A stretch of DNA of 64,000 bases. Origin: Polynucleobacter sp. VK25 (GTDB taxonomy: Bacteria > Pseudomonadota > Gammaproteobacteria > Burkholderiales > Burkholderiaceae). The notes under the pieces were generated by a model. The model saw only the letters and a program-made list of their open reading frames with translations. It did no database searches and was not told the DNA's origin. Numbering within the stretch: position 1 is the first letter of the stretch; the number at the start of each line of letters is the position of its first letter. The DNA is taken from positions 1,870,144-1,934,143 of the forward strand of contig NZ_CP061288.1 of NCBI RefSeq assembly GCF_018687355.1. Reading direction: 5' to 3'. This document shows positions 1-9,241 of this stretch, piece after piece. Position numbers and translations under genes: made by a program.

Positions 1-522
1 ACAGCAAGTGATAGTTGCGAACACTGCTTGGAAAGCCATAAATACATACTCAGGAATCACAACACCCTTACTAAAGGTTGCTGCTACTGATTCTGGATTC
101 ATACCACCCAAGAACAGACGATCTAATCCACCGATGAATGCTCCGCCTTCCGTGAATGCAAAGCTATAGCCATAAATAGCCCATAGCACTGTAATCAAAG
201 AGAAGACCATGAAACATTGCATGCAGATAGACAAAATGTTCTTACTGCGGGTTAAGCCGCCGTAGAACAATGCCAAGCCAGGAAGAGTCATCAACAGCAC
301 TAATGCTGTACAAACCATCATCCAAGCGATATCTGCTTTATTGCATTTTTCAGAGCAAAGAACTGGAGCAGGCTCAGCCGCAGCAGGAGTTGCCGCAGGA
401 GCTGTTACAGCAGGTTTTTTTACTTCATCAGCATGCGCTGGCGAAGTAACCATCACACCAGTAGCGCCGATGGCCAAGGCCATAGCACCACCAGCAACGA
501 GTCGTTTCATCCAAGTTAACAT
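1..522 (-). CDS. amtB: Ammonium transporter AmtB, N-terminal part (cut by window edge)
   Basis: Amt/Rh family ammonium channel of the inner membrane. Only the first 174 codons are in the window; the rest lies left of position 1. Reading the minus strand from 522 gives a hydrophobic signal-like N-terminus (about residues 8-25), an Ala/Pro-rich linker (30-55), then Amt transmembrane segments with the typical LALFYGGLTRSKN stretch at about 83-95. The ATG at 522 is preceded by GAGGGG at suitable spacing, which favours it over the ATG at 510. It follows glnK by 13 bp, the usual glnK-amtB pairing in which GlnK plugs the channel when nitrogen is plentiful. Confidence 0.93.
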   Translation of the reverse strand, partial: MLTWMKRLVAGGAMALAIGATGVMVTSPAHADEVKKPAVTAPAATPAAAEPAPVLCSEKCNKADIAWMMVCTALVLLMTLPGLALFYGGLTRSKNILSICMQCFMVFSLITVLWAIYGYSFAFTEGGAFIGGLDRLFLGGMNPESVAATFSKGVVIPEYVFMAFQAVFATITCC

Positions 523-535
523 TTTGAACCCCTCT

Positions 536-886
<351 letters not shown>

Positions 887-898
887 TCAGAGTGGAAA

Positions 899-1810
899 TT
901 AGAAAGTTTTTGTCAAAGAGATCAAGCCACCAGCTCTACCAAGGTTCTTGCCTGATGGGCTTGAATATCCATAAGAGCCTTTATATGTAGCAGCGTTAGT
1001 GCCAACGTAAGAGATGTTTGCAGACAAGCCGCCGCCAAAGTCTTTAGTTGCGCCTAACTTCCAATCTGTGTAGCTATACAAGGTGCTATTGCTTACACCT
1101 GGGATGGCAGCACCGCTATTCCATACTGTTGCGGCCGATGATTGATTGCCAGCTACATACTGATATCCAACGTGGCCATTAAGAGTCATGCCCCAAATGC
1201 CAGTGTCATAGTTAACAGTCAAATCTGGATAGTAAGAACCAGCAGAATTTACATTTCCAAACAATGAAGTTAAGGCATATGAAAATTTGACGAAGCCTGT
1301 TACTGGGCCAAATGTAAAGTTTTGAGCTGCATACAACTCAGTTGTATTTGGGTTTGCTGTTAAGCCATTCGTATTAGGAATGCCTGATGTTGGATAGTAG
1401 TACTGCAATACACCAAAATCTGATGCAAAGCCTTCACCAATTAATTCCTTTTTGATACCTGCATAAAAGTCCATCTCAATTGAGGAGCTAACTTGACCAG
1501 CTGTATAGCCGTTTCCTGAGACGCCACCGTTTGGACCATAAGCATCGCCAATCCAGCTGATGGAACTATTCCAGTTACCAACGTAGAGGCCGCTCTCATG
1601 AGCATAGTCAAAGCCACCTTGAATTGCTGGCTTAAAGTTTGACTGGCTGATACCACGATAGCGGTAGTCGTTTACTACAGTAACGTTTGCTGTAATTGGG
1701 CTGGCTTCAGGGGCCGCTGGCTCATCAGCAGCAAAAGCCGCTGTAGATGCGAGACCTGTTAACAACGCGACCGCTGCTGCAGAGATCGCTGTCTTTTGCA
1801 AAGTTTTCAT
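899..1810 (-). CDS. TorF family putative outer-membrane porin
   Basis: Beta-barrel outer membrane protein of the TorF family (Gcw_chp/TIGR02001 type), 303 residues. It has a clear signal peptide (Lys-rich start, Ala/Leu core, AFA cleavage site near residue 27) and, after it, the family motif VTVVNDYRYRGISQS at about 44-58. The rest alternates short hydrophobic strands and Gly/Asn/Tyr-rich loops and ends in KTF with a terminal Phe, as expected for barrel insertion. It heads the probable torF-glnK-amtB operon, so a role in uptake of nitrogenous solutes is a fair inference; the substrate is not evident. An NtrC-like box lies about 115 bp upstream. Confidence 0.85.
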   Translation of the reverse strand: MKTLQKTAISAAAVALLTGLASTAAFAADEPAAPEASPITANVTVVNDYRYRGISQSNFKPAIQGGFDYAHESGLYVGNWNSSISWIGDAYGPNGGVSGNGYTAGQVSSSIEMDFYAGIKKELIGEGFASDFGVLQYYYPTSGIPNTNGLTANPNTTELYAAQNFTFGPVTGFVKFSYALTSLFGNVNSAGSYYPDLTVNYDTGIWGMTLNGHVGYQYVAGNQSSAATVWNSGAAIPGVSNSTLYSYTDWKLGATKDFGGGLSANISYVGTNAATYKGSYGYSSPSGKNLGRAGGLISLTKTF

Positions 1811-1923
1811 GAACTACTCCTTACTGGTTGTAATAAAAGAATGGGTTGAATGCTTAATGCATGGGGTGATATTGAATGCCCGGCGGTTCACGGCTTTGTC
1901 ACAATTCCCTCTATTAATGCAAA

Positions 1924-1939
1924 TGCACTCTATTGGTGC
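1924..1939. promoter_or_regulatory. NtrC-like binding site upstream of torF-glnK-amtB
   Basis: TGCAC-N6-GGTGC is close to the NtrC consensus TGCACC-N4-GGTGCA, and an extra TGCACC half-site follows at 1948-1953. It lies 114-143 bp upstream of the TorF-like start, a normal enhancer distance for nitrogen control of glnK-amtB. I did not find a well-spaced sigma-54 -24/-12 element between it and the gene, so this call rests on the palindrome and the context. Confidence 0.4.
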
Positions 1940-1978
1940 GTAATATTGCACCTGATGAGTGAATTTTGGGCTTTTTTC

Positions 1979-2010
1979 GGGTTTTAACCCCTTTTTGGGT
2001 AGTTTTACCC
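1979..2010. other. Two adjacent small inverted repeats in the torF/ubiK divergent region
   Basis: GGGTT-TT-AACCC at 1979-1990 and GGGTA-GTTT-TACCC at 1997-2010 are two perfect 5-bp-stem hairpins separated by a T-rich spacer. They lie 65-96 bp upstream of ubiK in the 264-bp divergent gap. They may be operators for either promoter. No gene ends here, so they are not gene-end terminators. Confidence 0.3.
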
Positions 2011-2074
2011 ATACAACTTAAAATATGAATGTGTATCTTTTCTGCAACTCTTAATAGAACCGCGAATCCCCATC

Positions 2075-2329
2075 ATGCAAAAACCAGGCGAAATCCTCGA
2101 ACAAATCCAACGTATCGCTAACGATATGCAGAATAAAGTTGGTGATGCCATCCGTAATTCGCCAGCTCAAGAAATTGAGAAGAATGTTCGCGCCATGATG
2201 AACCAAGGATTTCAGAAGATGGACTTGGTTACACGTGAGGAGTTTGAGCTTCAAACTAAAGTACTTGCCAAGACACGTGAAAAATTAGAAGCGCTTGAAG
2301 CTAAAGTTGCTGCTCTAGAAAAACAATAA
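2075..2329 (+). CDS. ubiK: Ubiquinone biosynthesis accessory factor UbiK
   Basis: Small BMFP/YqiC-family protein, 84 residues, of the expected length. In Escherichia coli UbiK supports aerobic ubiquinone biosynthesis by bridging the soluble Ubi complex and lipids. The N-terminal half is an amphipathic helix with the family-like EQIQRIANDMQNKVGDA stretch (about 8-24), and the C-terminal third (about 53-83) is a heptad-rich coiled coil ending ALEAKVAALEKQ. It is transcribed alone, divergent from torF and convergent with the lipoprotein gene downstream. Confidence 0.88.
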   Translation: MQKPGEILEQIQRIANDMQNKVGDAIRNSPAQEIEKNVRAMMNQGFQKMDLVTREEFELQTKVLAKTREKLEALEAKVAALEKQ

Positions 2330-2354
2330 CTGCGTAAGGTTTATTTTCCTCGGA

Positions 2355-2951
2355 TTACTCTGGAGAAAAATCACTAAAGAAGTTTTCATACTCCTCCTTA
2401 GTGAAAAAAGCTTTTGCATTTTCTGTGCTTGCAGTCGTGTGCAGCACTGAGATCTGATAAATCCAACTATCACCATTCGGTGCCACCCGATGAATCCAGC
2501 AAACACGCATAAGTTGCTGTGATTTGCTGTTGGATTTCAAATCCAGAAAATAATCTTTAGTTGGCAAACGTTGCTTATCTGCTGTTTTATAAAACGCATC
2601 CTCAACAGCGACATTGCCGCCAGATGCTTTTGCCCGATCAATTAAATTAGCCTGCAGTTGCGAAAGAAGCTGACTAAGAGATGTGCTTTGATTCGCAGGC
2701 AACTGAATGGTGCTGACCGAGTAAATATCGTCATCAATCTTGACTGCTTCAAGAACCTGCAAAAACTCTTGATCGAGATAGGGAATGCGTCGGTCTAATT
2801 TATCTGGCTTACCAGGAAATAAAGCGGTGTATCTTTCTTGCGGCGACTGGACTGTACGCCAGTCTAATTTGGGACTGCACGCAATGAGAAAAACTAAAGC
2901 CGCCAATACCGTAGCGGCTTTTGCAATCCCTCTAAACAATCCCCGCTCCAT
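2355..2951 (-). CDS. Putative lipoprotein of unknown function
   Basis: A 198-residue protein with a lipoprotein signal: charged start, hydrophobic stretch 12-24 and lipobox L-I-A-C with Cys25. The mature part is soluble and Gln/Ser-rich in the middle; I do not recognise a family with certainty. Its start codon overlaps the end of lipA by 20 bp, so it is probably cotranscribed as the last gene of the lipB-lipA unit. There is no evidence linking it to lipoate. Attachment to the inner or outer membrane, facing the periplasm, is expected. Confidence 0.7.
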   Translation of the reverse strand: MERGLFRGIAKAATVLAALVFLIACSPKLDWRTVQSPQERYTALFPGKPDKLDRRIPYLDQEFLQVLEAVKIDDDIYSVSTIQLPANQSTSLSQLLSQLQANLIDRAKASGGNVAVEDAFYKTADKQRLPTKDYFLDLKSNSKSQQLMRVCWIHRVAPNGDSWIYQISVLHTTASTENAKAFFTKEEYENFFSDFSPE

Positions 2952-3942
2952 GCGCTTGTTGATCTGCGTGATAGCTTGAGCGCACCATGGCGCCTACAGC
3001 CGCATGAGAGAAGCCCATTTCATAGGCTTTTTCCTCAAACATCTTAAAGACGTCGGGATGAACATAGCGCGTAACAGGCAGATGATGTCCTGAAGGCGCA
3101 AGATACTGACCGATAGTGAGCATATCAATATTGTGCTCACGCATATCGCGCATCACCTCTAAGATCTCTTCATCAGTTTCGCCAAGGCCAACCATCAAAC
3201 CGCTTTTAGTAGGAACGTGTGGGAAGCGCTCTTTAAAATCTTTCAAGAGCTTTAAAGAATGTAAGTAGTCGGCACCAGGTCTAGCCTGTTTATACAAGCG
3301 AGGTACTGTTTCCAAGTTGTGATTCATCACATCTGGTAAACCACTCGGAGCATGCTCAGCAAATATATCTAAAGCTTTATCAAGTCGCCCACGGAAATCA
3401 GGTACCAATACTTCAATACGCGTATTTGGTGAAAGAGTGCGTGATTGAGAAATGCAGTCGACATAGTGCATTGCGCCACCATCACGCAGATCATCACGAT
3501 CCACACTGGTGATGACGACATAGTTCAATTTGAGTGCAGCTATTGTGCGGGCGAGATTTGCAGGCTCTTTTGTGTCCAGGGGATCTGGTCTGCCGTGGCC
3601 AACATCGCAGAATGGGCAACGGCGTGTGCACTTGTCACCCATGATCATGAAGGTTGCGGTGCCCTTACCAAAACATTCGCCGATATTGGGGCAGCTAGCT
3701 TCTTCACAAACAGTCACCAACTCATTCTCACGCAGAATCTTTTTGATTTCTGAAAAGCGTGAATTATTAGAAGCGGCCTTAACTCGGATCCAATCTGGCT
3801 TTTTAAGAACTTCTTGAAGTGGAACAATCTTGATCGGAATACGCGCAGTCTTCTCGCTCGATTTTTGTTTGCGTGATGCGTCGTAATTGAGGTCTTGGCG
3901 TGCCTCAATAGCTGGGTTGGTGTCAGGCTTATTCGTTGTCAT
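2932..3942 (-). CDS. lipA: Lipoyl synthase LipA
   Basis: Radical SAM enzyme that inserts two sulfurs into protein-bound octanoyl groups to form lipoate. Both cluster motifs are visible: the auxiliary 4Fe-4S ligands Cys79, Cys84 and Cys90 (C-X4-C-X5-C) and the radical SAM ligands Cys105, Cys109 and Cys112 (C-X3-C-X2-C). The conserved RSSYHA with its cluster-binding Ser is near the C-terminus. At 336 residues it matches proteobacterial LipA. Its ATG overlaps the lipB stop (ATGA), so translation is probably coupled. Confidence 0.97.
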   Translation of the reverse strand: MTTNKPDTNPAIEARQDLNYDASRKQKSSEKTARIPIKIVPLQEVLKKPDWIRVKAASNNSRFSEIKKILRENELVTVCEEASCPNIGECFGKGTATFMIMGDKCTRRCPFCDVGHGRPDPLDTKEPANLARTIAALKLNYVVITSVDRDDLRDGGAMHYVDCISQSRTLSPNTRIEVLVPDFRGRLDKALDIFAEHAPSGLPDVMNHNLETVPRLYKQARPGADYLHSLKLLKDFKERFPHVPTKSGLMVGLGETDEEILEVMRDMREHNIDMLTIGQYLAPSGHHLPVTRYVHPDVFKMFEEKAYEMGFSHAAVGAMVRSSYHADQQAHGAGIV

Positions 3943-4583
3943 GATGGCATCAGTTGCTTTTGTAAGTGCTGCAAAAGCCTTTGGCTAATAGTGTCTATAT
4001 TGTCCTTGATCCCAAGGGTTTGCATATCAACCGTCTTTAAACCCTCATAACCACAAGGGTGGATGCGCTTAAATGCCTCTAGATCAGTGGCTACATTCAG
4101 GGCTAGGCCATGATAGGAGCAGCTTTTGGAGACTTTAAGACCTAAGGCAGCCACCTTCGCGCCAACCCACTCTGGAGGCACTCCAGACTGCTCAGAGACA
4201 TAAATTCCTGGGGCTCCTGACTTCCTTTCAGCTTCAATCCCAAAATCTGCCAGCGTATCGATGAGCGCTTGCTCGATTCGGGAAACCAATTCTTTGACAA
4301 AGATCCCAAGACGTCTGAGATCTAGTAATAGATAAACCACAATTTGACCGGGTCCGTGATATGTAATCTCTCCGCCTCGATCAACCTGGACGAGTGGAAT
4401 TTGATTGCTGGGTGAATGCAGATTGCCTGCATCTCCGGCAAGACCTAGAGTGAACACTGGAGGATGTTCTAAAACCCAAATTTCATCAGGCGTTTCGCTG
4501 GTGCGTTCTTTAGTAAAACGTTGCATCGCCTCATACGTCGAGGCGTAATCTACCAAACCAAGTTGCTTTACTAAAGCTGACAT
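3939..4583 (-). CDS. lipB: Octanoyltransferase LipB
   Basis: Transfers octanoate from acyl carrier protein to lipoyl domains, giving the LipA substrate. The family signature [12 protein letters not shown] is at 69-80; the catalytic pair is Lys143 (in [10 protein letters not shown]) and Cys177 (in HPCGYEGL). The 214-residue length is normal. Overlap with lipA is 4 bp, and the DUF493 gene lies 8 bp upstream in the same direction, the common ybeD-lipB-lipA order. Confidence 0.97.
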   Translation of the reverse strand: MSALVKQLGLVDYASTYEAMQRFTKERTSETPDEIWVLEHPPVFTLGLAGDAGNLHSPSNQIPLVQVDRGGEITYHGPGQIVVYLLLDLRRLGIFVKELVSRIEQALIDTLADFGIEAERKSGAPGIYVSEQSGVPPEWVGAKVAALGLKVSKSCSYHGLALNVATDLEAFKRIHPCGYEGLKTVDMQTLGIKDNIDTISQRLLQHLQKQLMPS

Positions 4584-4591
4584 ATCTGGAA

Positions 4592-4858
4592 TTACAGAAC
4601 CACGCTAACTAATGGATGCGTGGATAGCGTTCTGTACAACTCGTCTAACTGTTCACGACTAGTAGCAGTAATTGGCAAAGTAATGCCTAAATAATTTCCA
4701 TCCTTGGATGGGCGCTGCTCAACCTTGCTCTCGTCGAACGTAGGATCAAATTGTTTTGCAATGTGTACTATCGCCGGAAGATATTCTGGATTTGCTTTAC
4801 CCATGACCTTAATAGGAAAAAGTGATGGGTACTCAATTAGTGATTTTTCTTCAGCCAT
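4592..4858 (-). CDS. DUF493 (YbeD family) protein
   Basis: An 88-residue protein of the YbeD family, a small alpha/beta fold resembling amino-acid-binding regulatory domains. The family pattern FPIKVMGK near residues 14-21 and the C-terminal HPLVSVVL are visible. It precedes lipB, as ybeD does in many proteobacteria, but its biochemical function is not established. The position suggests an accessory or regulatory role in lipoate metabolism; that is inference. Confidence 0.9.
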   Translation of the reverse strand: MAEEKSLIEYPSLFPIKVMGKANPEYLPAIVHIAKQFDPTFDESKVEQRPSKDGNYLGITLPITATSREQLDELYRTLSTHPLVSVVL

Positions 4859-4877
4859 ATGGTCTTTCTATTGATTC

Positions 4878-5591
4878 TTATTTGCGATGATCTGGCATGC
4901 CTAACCAAGCGCCAGTAATGATGTTGCGAATGCAGTGCAGTCGACGATGGAAAAAATGATCTGCCCCAGGAACTACCTGCACAGTGAGCTCTTGTGGGCG
5001 CGCCCAATCCAAAACATCGACCAAAGGAATGGTTTCATCTAATTCACCATGAATCAAAATCGTATCGGCAGGGACTTGGGCCAACGTCCATTTGCCAGCG
5101 GCGCTTCCTACCATCACCAAGCGTTCAGCTGGACGACCCAGATCTGAAAGTCTTTGCACCAAATGACTACCAACAAAACTTCCAAAAGAGAATCCTGAAA
5201 CCACCAAGGGTAAAGTGTTTGAGTTTGCCACCCAGGATTGATTTGCAGTAGCCTCGAATTGCCCCCAGCTAGACGGCGTGCGCATCCAGTCAGTAACGTG
5301 AAGTAGATCTTCTAATTCACCCACGCCGTTATCATGAATACCTTCTGTCCCACCGACACCACGAAAGTTTGGACGCACGCTTACGTAACCCAATTGGTTG
5401 AAAGCCCGTGCCATCGTTTGCGCAACTTTGTTATCCATTGTTCCACCCATCAAAGGATGTGGATGCGCGATAAGAGCCAAACCACGCACTACAAATGCAG
5501 GATCATTTTTTAATTCATCCGGAAGATCAATGGACATTTCCATTGATCCAACAATTCCCTGAATATGAATTACTTTAGTGCGACTATTCAT
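4878..5591 (-). CDS. Alpha/beta hydrolase
   Basis: Serine hydrolase fold, 237 residues, cytoplasmic (no signal). The nucleophile elbow is G-F-S-F-G with Ser135; the likely acid is Asp185 in HGELDETIP and the base His212. The N-terminal AHPHPLMGGTMDNKV (about 42-56) is typical of the alpha/beta-hydrolase group found beside DUF493 and lipB in betaproteobacteria. The substrate is unknown. It lies 19 bp upstream of the DUF493 gene and could be in the same transcript. Confidence 0.85.
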   Translation of the reverse strand: MNSRTKVIHIQGIVGSMEMSIDLPDELKNDPAFVVRGLALIAHPHPLMGGTMDNKVAQTMARAFNQLGYVSVRPNFRGVGGTEGIHDNGVGELEDLLHVTDWMRTPSSWGQFEATANQSWVANSNTLPLVVSGFSFGSFVGSHLVQRLSDLGRPAERLVMVGSAAGKWTLAQVPADTILIHGELDETIPLVDVLDWARPQELTVQVVPGADHFFHRRLHCIRNIITGAWLGMPDHRK

Positions 5592-5616
5592 AAAAAACTT
5601 TCAGCTCTTCAAATTA

Positions 5617-5925
5617 TTAAGTCAGCTGCAAGCGCTCTACTGGGCGTCCTGCAATTAAGTGAGATTGGATGATTTCTTCAACATCATCCTTATCCACAAA
5701 GGTGTACCAAGTGCCTTCCGGATAGATGACCATCACAGGCCCATCAGAGCATCGATCTAAGCACCCAGCTTTATTCACGCGAATCTTCCCAGGGCCTGCA
5801 AGACCAAGCTCTTTCACTCTTTTTTTGGCATAGTCGAATAAAGCAAAGGCATTGTGCTGATCGCAACACTCCTCGCCATTGCTGCGCTGATTTAAACAAA
5901 AAAATAGGTGGTGTGAAAAACTCAT
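5617..5925 (-). CDS. Thioredoxin-like [2Fe-2S] ferredoxin
   Basis: A 102-residue protein of the NuoE/Shethna-type thioredoxin-like ferredoxin family. The four cluster ligands fit Cys10, Cys20, Cys55 and Cys59 (the last two in KAGCLDRCSDGP), with an extra Cys21 beside the second. The conserved GPVMVIYPEGTWY follows at about 62-74. It is cytoplasmic and probably an electron carrier; its partner is not evident from the neighbours (hydrolase and VanZ-like protein). Confidence 0.87.
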   Translation of the reverse strand: MSFSHHLFFCLNQRSNGEECCDQHNAFALFDYAKKRVKELGLAGPGKIRVNKAGCLDRCSDGPVMVIYPEGTWYTFVDKDDVEEIIQSHLIAGRPVERLQLT

Positions 5926-5941
5926 AAAAAAATTATATTCA

Positions 5942-7036
5942 TCAATGTTTCGGTTTAGGGGCTATGGCGCTTCGAATCATCCAAACAAGAGCCAAAGGTA
6001 ACCATACTACTGAAACCCACTGCATCAGTTCATTAAAGTGCAATAGACGCCCTTGATACCAATGCCTTAGCGTCAGTATGAAATAGGGATTGTCAGGCAA
6101 AATATTTACCGCAATTGTGGTGCCAAGCAAGCAAATCAACGCTATCCAGAACTTAGTTCGTGGCATTAACGGCAAAGCCCATTTCAGCAAGATGCTGCCT
6201 AAGGCCATTCCCCAAAGAGCGCCGGCAGTAAGCCAAATCAAACTAAATTCAGTGCCAAATTGAAGGGCAGTAAACAAAATCTTGATTAATACCGTTAGAC
6301 CAAGCAACCCATTCAGGATCCGCCACTGCGGAGCCTTAGTGCGGAGTCCTAGCGAGAGCAACAAAGCAACGCCAAGCCAGCAGAGCGTTGTGATAACCGT
6401 CTCTTGAATGACGTGGTTAATTACTAAAGTGCCCCAATCTACCGAGCCAAAGATGGCATGCCCCCACACTCCCGTCCCAAGCCAAGAGCTTTGGGGATAA
6501 ATTTGCGACCATGGAAATAAAAGAAACAAGGCGCAAGCTGCCCAATTCAGCCCAAACCATTGATCAAAACGTCTACGGATTGCACTCCCAGAAAGCCACT
6601 GTGGTCCAAGAGGAATCGCTAACAAGCCTCCCAATAGACCACCCAAAATATTAGCCCACCAGTCCATCTGACTTGGTATTCGAGTAGGCAACCAAGACTG
6701 CAAAGTCTCTACGCTCAGCGCCAAAGATGCACTTAAGCCCAGAGCAATTCCAAGCGCTACATAGTTGCGCCAACGTGGATAGGCTGCAAACATCACCAAA
6801 AATCCAAACGGAATATAGGCCAAGATATTGGCCGACACGTCAAATAGCGTAATAAAACGAGGCAAAGGTGCATTTAGCCATGCCCATGCCACTATGCCGT
6901 TCTTAAAATCAAAGTCAAAGGGGTTGAGGCTGACATAGAGGATCAAAAGCGCGTAGCTCAAGCTCATAGCCCTAGCCAATGGCATAGCCTGGAGAGGCCA
7001 TACCAACTTTCGGGGTCGCTGATCTTTTTGATCCAT
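5942..7036 (-). CDS. VanZ-like membrane protein
   Basis: A 364-residue integral membrane protein with about nine hydrophobic helices. The first third has the VanZ-like arrangement: SLNPFDF just after the first helix (about 36-42), a helix pair, then SVETLQSWLPTRIPSQMDW at about 108-126. VanZ-like domains occur in many proteins of unknown role, and nothing here suggests glycopeptide resistance. It lies 17 bp upstream of the ferredoxin gene and is divergent from birA. Confidence 0.75.
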   Translation of the reverse strand: MDQKDQRPRKLVWPLQAMPLARAMSLSYALLILYVSLNPFDFDFKNGIVAWAWLNAPLPRFITLFDVSANILAYIPFGFLVMFAAYPRWRNYVALGIALGLSASLALSVETLQSWLPTRIPSQMDWWANILGGLLGGLLAIPLGPQWLSGSAIRRRFDQWFGLNWAACALFLLFPWSQIYPQSSWLGTGVWGHAIFGSVDWGTLVINHVIQETVITTLCWLGVALLLSLGLRTKAPQWRILNGLLGLTVLIKILFTALQFGTEFSLIWLTAGALWGMALGSILLKWALPLMPRTKFWIALICLLGTTIAVNILPDNPYFILTLRHWYQGRLLHFNELMQWVSVVWLPLALVWMIRSAIAPKPKH

Positions 7037-7073
7037 CCCACAATTCTAGGTCAGACCTTTCTACAATGGCGGA

Positions 7074-7859
7074 ATGACTGCAAATTGCATCCTTGAGCGC
7101 GTTAGTGAGACCAAATCCACAAACGATGATCTTTTGACGCGCTGGCGTGCGGGCGAGCTTATCGACCCTGTCGCTCGTATTGCGCACAAACAAACTGCTG
7201 GCAAAGGAAGGGCTGGTCGATCATGGTTGGCCAATCCAGAAGATTCCCTCTGCTTTTCTTTGGCATTTCCATTTAAAAGAACCCCTGCTGAACTCAGCGG
7301 ACTTAGTCTATTGGTAGGCTTAGCGGTGATTACTGGCATTGCGCAGGCTTGCGATCTCAGTGAGGCACAGCTTCAGGCTGCGGGACTTCGTTTGAAATGG
7401 CCCAATGACTTACTTCTAAATAACAGCAAACTCGGCGGCATTCTGATTGAAGGTGGTCAAGCAAAAGCAGGTGACCCAACCTGGATGATTATTGGGGTTG
7501 GCATTAACTTACGTAATGCAGAGCTGATTGAAGCAAATTTAGATTCAGGGCTAAAGGTGAGCTCGCTCTCGCAGCTGACCAATACGCTTCCTGATGTTGA
7601 ATACCTTTGGCTTAAATTAATTGCCTCCCTTGAACAACATCTCGTAGAGTTTGATCTTCATGGCTTTAAACCTTGTCAAGCAACTTGGATGCAGTGGGAT
7701 GCTTATCAAGATCAGCCTATATATATTTCCGGTGCCGGCAAAGATCCTATTTATGGCATTGCAAAAGGTGTAGATGAAACAGGGGCATTACTATTACAAC
7801 AAGATAACAAAACAATCGCTATTCATGCGGGTGATGTTTCATTACGGATTCAATCATGA
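7074..7859 (+). CDS. birA: Biotin--[acetyl-CoA-carboxylase] ligase
   Basis: Activates biotin with ATP and attaches it to the biotin carboxyl carrier protein. The biotinyl-AMP motif GKGRAGRSW is at 43-51, and KWPNDLLL and GGILIEGG follow in the middle. At 261 residues it lacks the N-terminal helix-turn-helix of E. coli BirA, so it is a monofunctional ligase and not a repressor. It overlaps coaX by 4 bp (ATGA), the typical birA-coaX order of betaproteobacteria. Confidence 0.94.
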   Translation: MTANCILERVSETKSTNDDLLTRWRAGELIDPVARIAHKQTAGKGRAGRSWLANPEDSLCFSLAFPFKRTPAELSGLSLLVGLAVITGIAQACDLSEAQLQAAGLRLKWPNDLLLNNSKLGGILIEGGQAKAGDPTWMIIGVGINLRNAELIEANLDSGLKVSSLSQLTNTLPDVEYLWLKLIASLEQHLVEFDLHGFKPCQATWMQWDAYQDQPIYISGAGKDPIYGIAKGVDETGALLLQQDNKTIAIHAGDVSLRIQS

Positions 7860-8665
7860 GCCTCTATTTATTTTTTGATGTTGGTAACACACGCCTTAAA
7901 TGGGCTGCTGTAGAGTCAACTCAAAATCCAAGCGATCAACAAAAAAAGTTATGGGCTTACTCTGGATCAATTAGCAGTAAATCTTTACAGTCTCCAGAAC
8001 ATCGGACTGAGTTGGCTGACTATATTGCTAAAACATTGCCAAAACCGGCCGCTATTGGATTTTGCTGTGTTGCAGGTAAAGAAGCGATCACCAACCTCAA
8101 ATCCCTATTTCCACAATGGAGCGATCTTGAATGGAGAGAGTTAAAGGGAGATAGTCCTTACACAGGAATGCGCAGCCTGTATCAAGATACTAGCAAGCTC
8201 GGGGCTGATCGCTGGGCTGCGCTGATAGGTGCCCGCGCCCTATCGAATAAAAATACTTTAATTGTGAATGCCGGCACTGCTACAACCATCGACCTACTGG
8301 GCGCAAATGGCGTACATTACGGCGGTTGGATTTTGCCTGGCCTTGCACTGATGCAAGCCAGTTTGGCAAACAATACTGCGCAGCTAGATTTAGCTACACG
8401 CTCAGATCAGCATGGTCTTGGTACTTGCACTAATGATGCAATCATTAGTGGATGTGATGCAGCACAAGTTGGTGCGATCTTGTATGGCATACATCATGCA
8501 AAAGAATTAAATATTCCTATCGAAAAAATTTGGCTTGATGGTGGCAATGCCAAAATCCTTGCAAAGGAAATTACACAGACCACTTTACCGGCCAAGCAAG
8601 TGCTTGAGGTAACTGATGGATTGGTGCTGCGGGGTACTTGGGCTTGGTTACTACAAAATCTTTAA
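7856..8665 (+). CDS. coaX: Type III pantothenate kinase
   Basis: First committed step of coenzyme A synthesis: ATP-dependent phosphorylation of pantothenate. It has the ASKHA-fold phosphate-1 motif DVGNTRLKW at 8-16, the substrate loop GADRWAALIGA near 118-128 and VNAGTATTIDLL near 138-149. The length of 269 is slightly above the family norm. Its 3' end overlaps the convergent rfaE2 by 4 bp. Confidence 0.95.
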   Translation: MSLYLFFDVGNTRLKWAAVESTQNPSDQQKKLWAYSGSISSKSLQSPEHRTELADYIAKTLPKPAAIGFCCVAGKEAITNLKSLFPQWSDLEWRELKGDSPYTGMRSLYQDTSKLGADRWAALIGARALSNKNTLIVNAGTATTIDLLGANGVHYGGWILPGLALMQASLANNTAQLDLATRSDQHGLGTCTNDAIISGCDAAQVGAILYGIHHAKELNIPIEKIWLDGGNAKILAKEITQTTLPAKQVLEVTDGLVLRGTWAWLLQNL

Positions 8666-9150
8666 GAGCGGATCTTACCCAATAGGCTTGTAGTGGAGCG
8701 CTCATATAGGAAAGGTATTGCAACAGCCGTACCGCCCCAACTTTTCACCAAATGCGTTTCAGCTAAGGTATCGATTTCATAATCGCCGCCCTTGACGTAA
8801 ATATCAGGACGAATTTTTTCAATTAAGTTGACTGGTGTTTGTTCGGTAAACAACACAGCCATGTCCACGCTTTCCAGCGCTGCTAACAGCGCCTGACGAT
8901 CAGCCTCAGAGTTAATAGGCCTGTCATCACCTTTGCCCAACATCTTGACTGAGGCATCTGAATTCACACCCACCACCAAACTAGCGCCCAATGCACGGGC
9001 TTGTGCCAAGTAACTAGCATGGCCACGGTGCAGAATATCGAAGACCCCATTAGTAAATACCAATGGTCGAGGAAGATTTGCAAGGCGCGTACCAAGCTGC
9101 TCTGGTGGGCAGACTTTAGCTTCAAAAGAGGGGGGTGGCAAATGACTCAT
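8662..9150 (-). CDS. rfaE2: D-glycero-beta-D-manno-heptose 1-phosphate adenylyltransferase
   Basis: Cytidylyltransferase-fold enzyme that forms ADP-heptose for the LPS inner core. It carries the nucleotidyltransferase HxGH motif as HRGH at 41-44 within FTNGVFDILHRGHASYL, and the ERSTTSLLGKIR end. At 162 residues it is only the adenylyltransferase half of HldE, so the kinase half must be encoded elsewhere (split rfaE1/rfaE2), as is usual in betaproteobacteria. Confidence 0.92.
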   Translation of the reverse strand: MSHLPPPSFEAKVCPPEQLGTRLANLPRPLVFTNGVFDILHRGHASYLAQARALGASLVVGVNSDASVKMLGKGDDRPINSEADRQALLAALESVDMAVLFTEQTPVNLIEKIRPDIYVKGGDYEIDTLAETHLVKSWGGTAVAIPFLYERSTTSLLGKIRS

Positions 9151-9241
9151 AACTCAATATTAATGGCAATCTTGTAAGGCCAGCGTTATTACCCAGAATG
9201 TCTTAGACTTGGGCTCTATCAAGCGAATTTAAAGGCGCAAT

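Noticed and set aside
1934..1953. Sigma-54 promoter on the plus strand
   Set aside because: TTGGTGCG and TTGCA look like -24/-12 boxes, but the spacing is one base too long, and the repeats are better read as NtrC half-sites.
4682..4693. Third copy of AATGCCTAAATA
   Set aside because: It lies inside the DUF493 coding region far from the element, so it is treated as chance and lowers the weight of the promoter idea.
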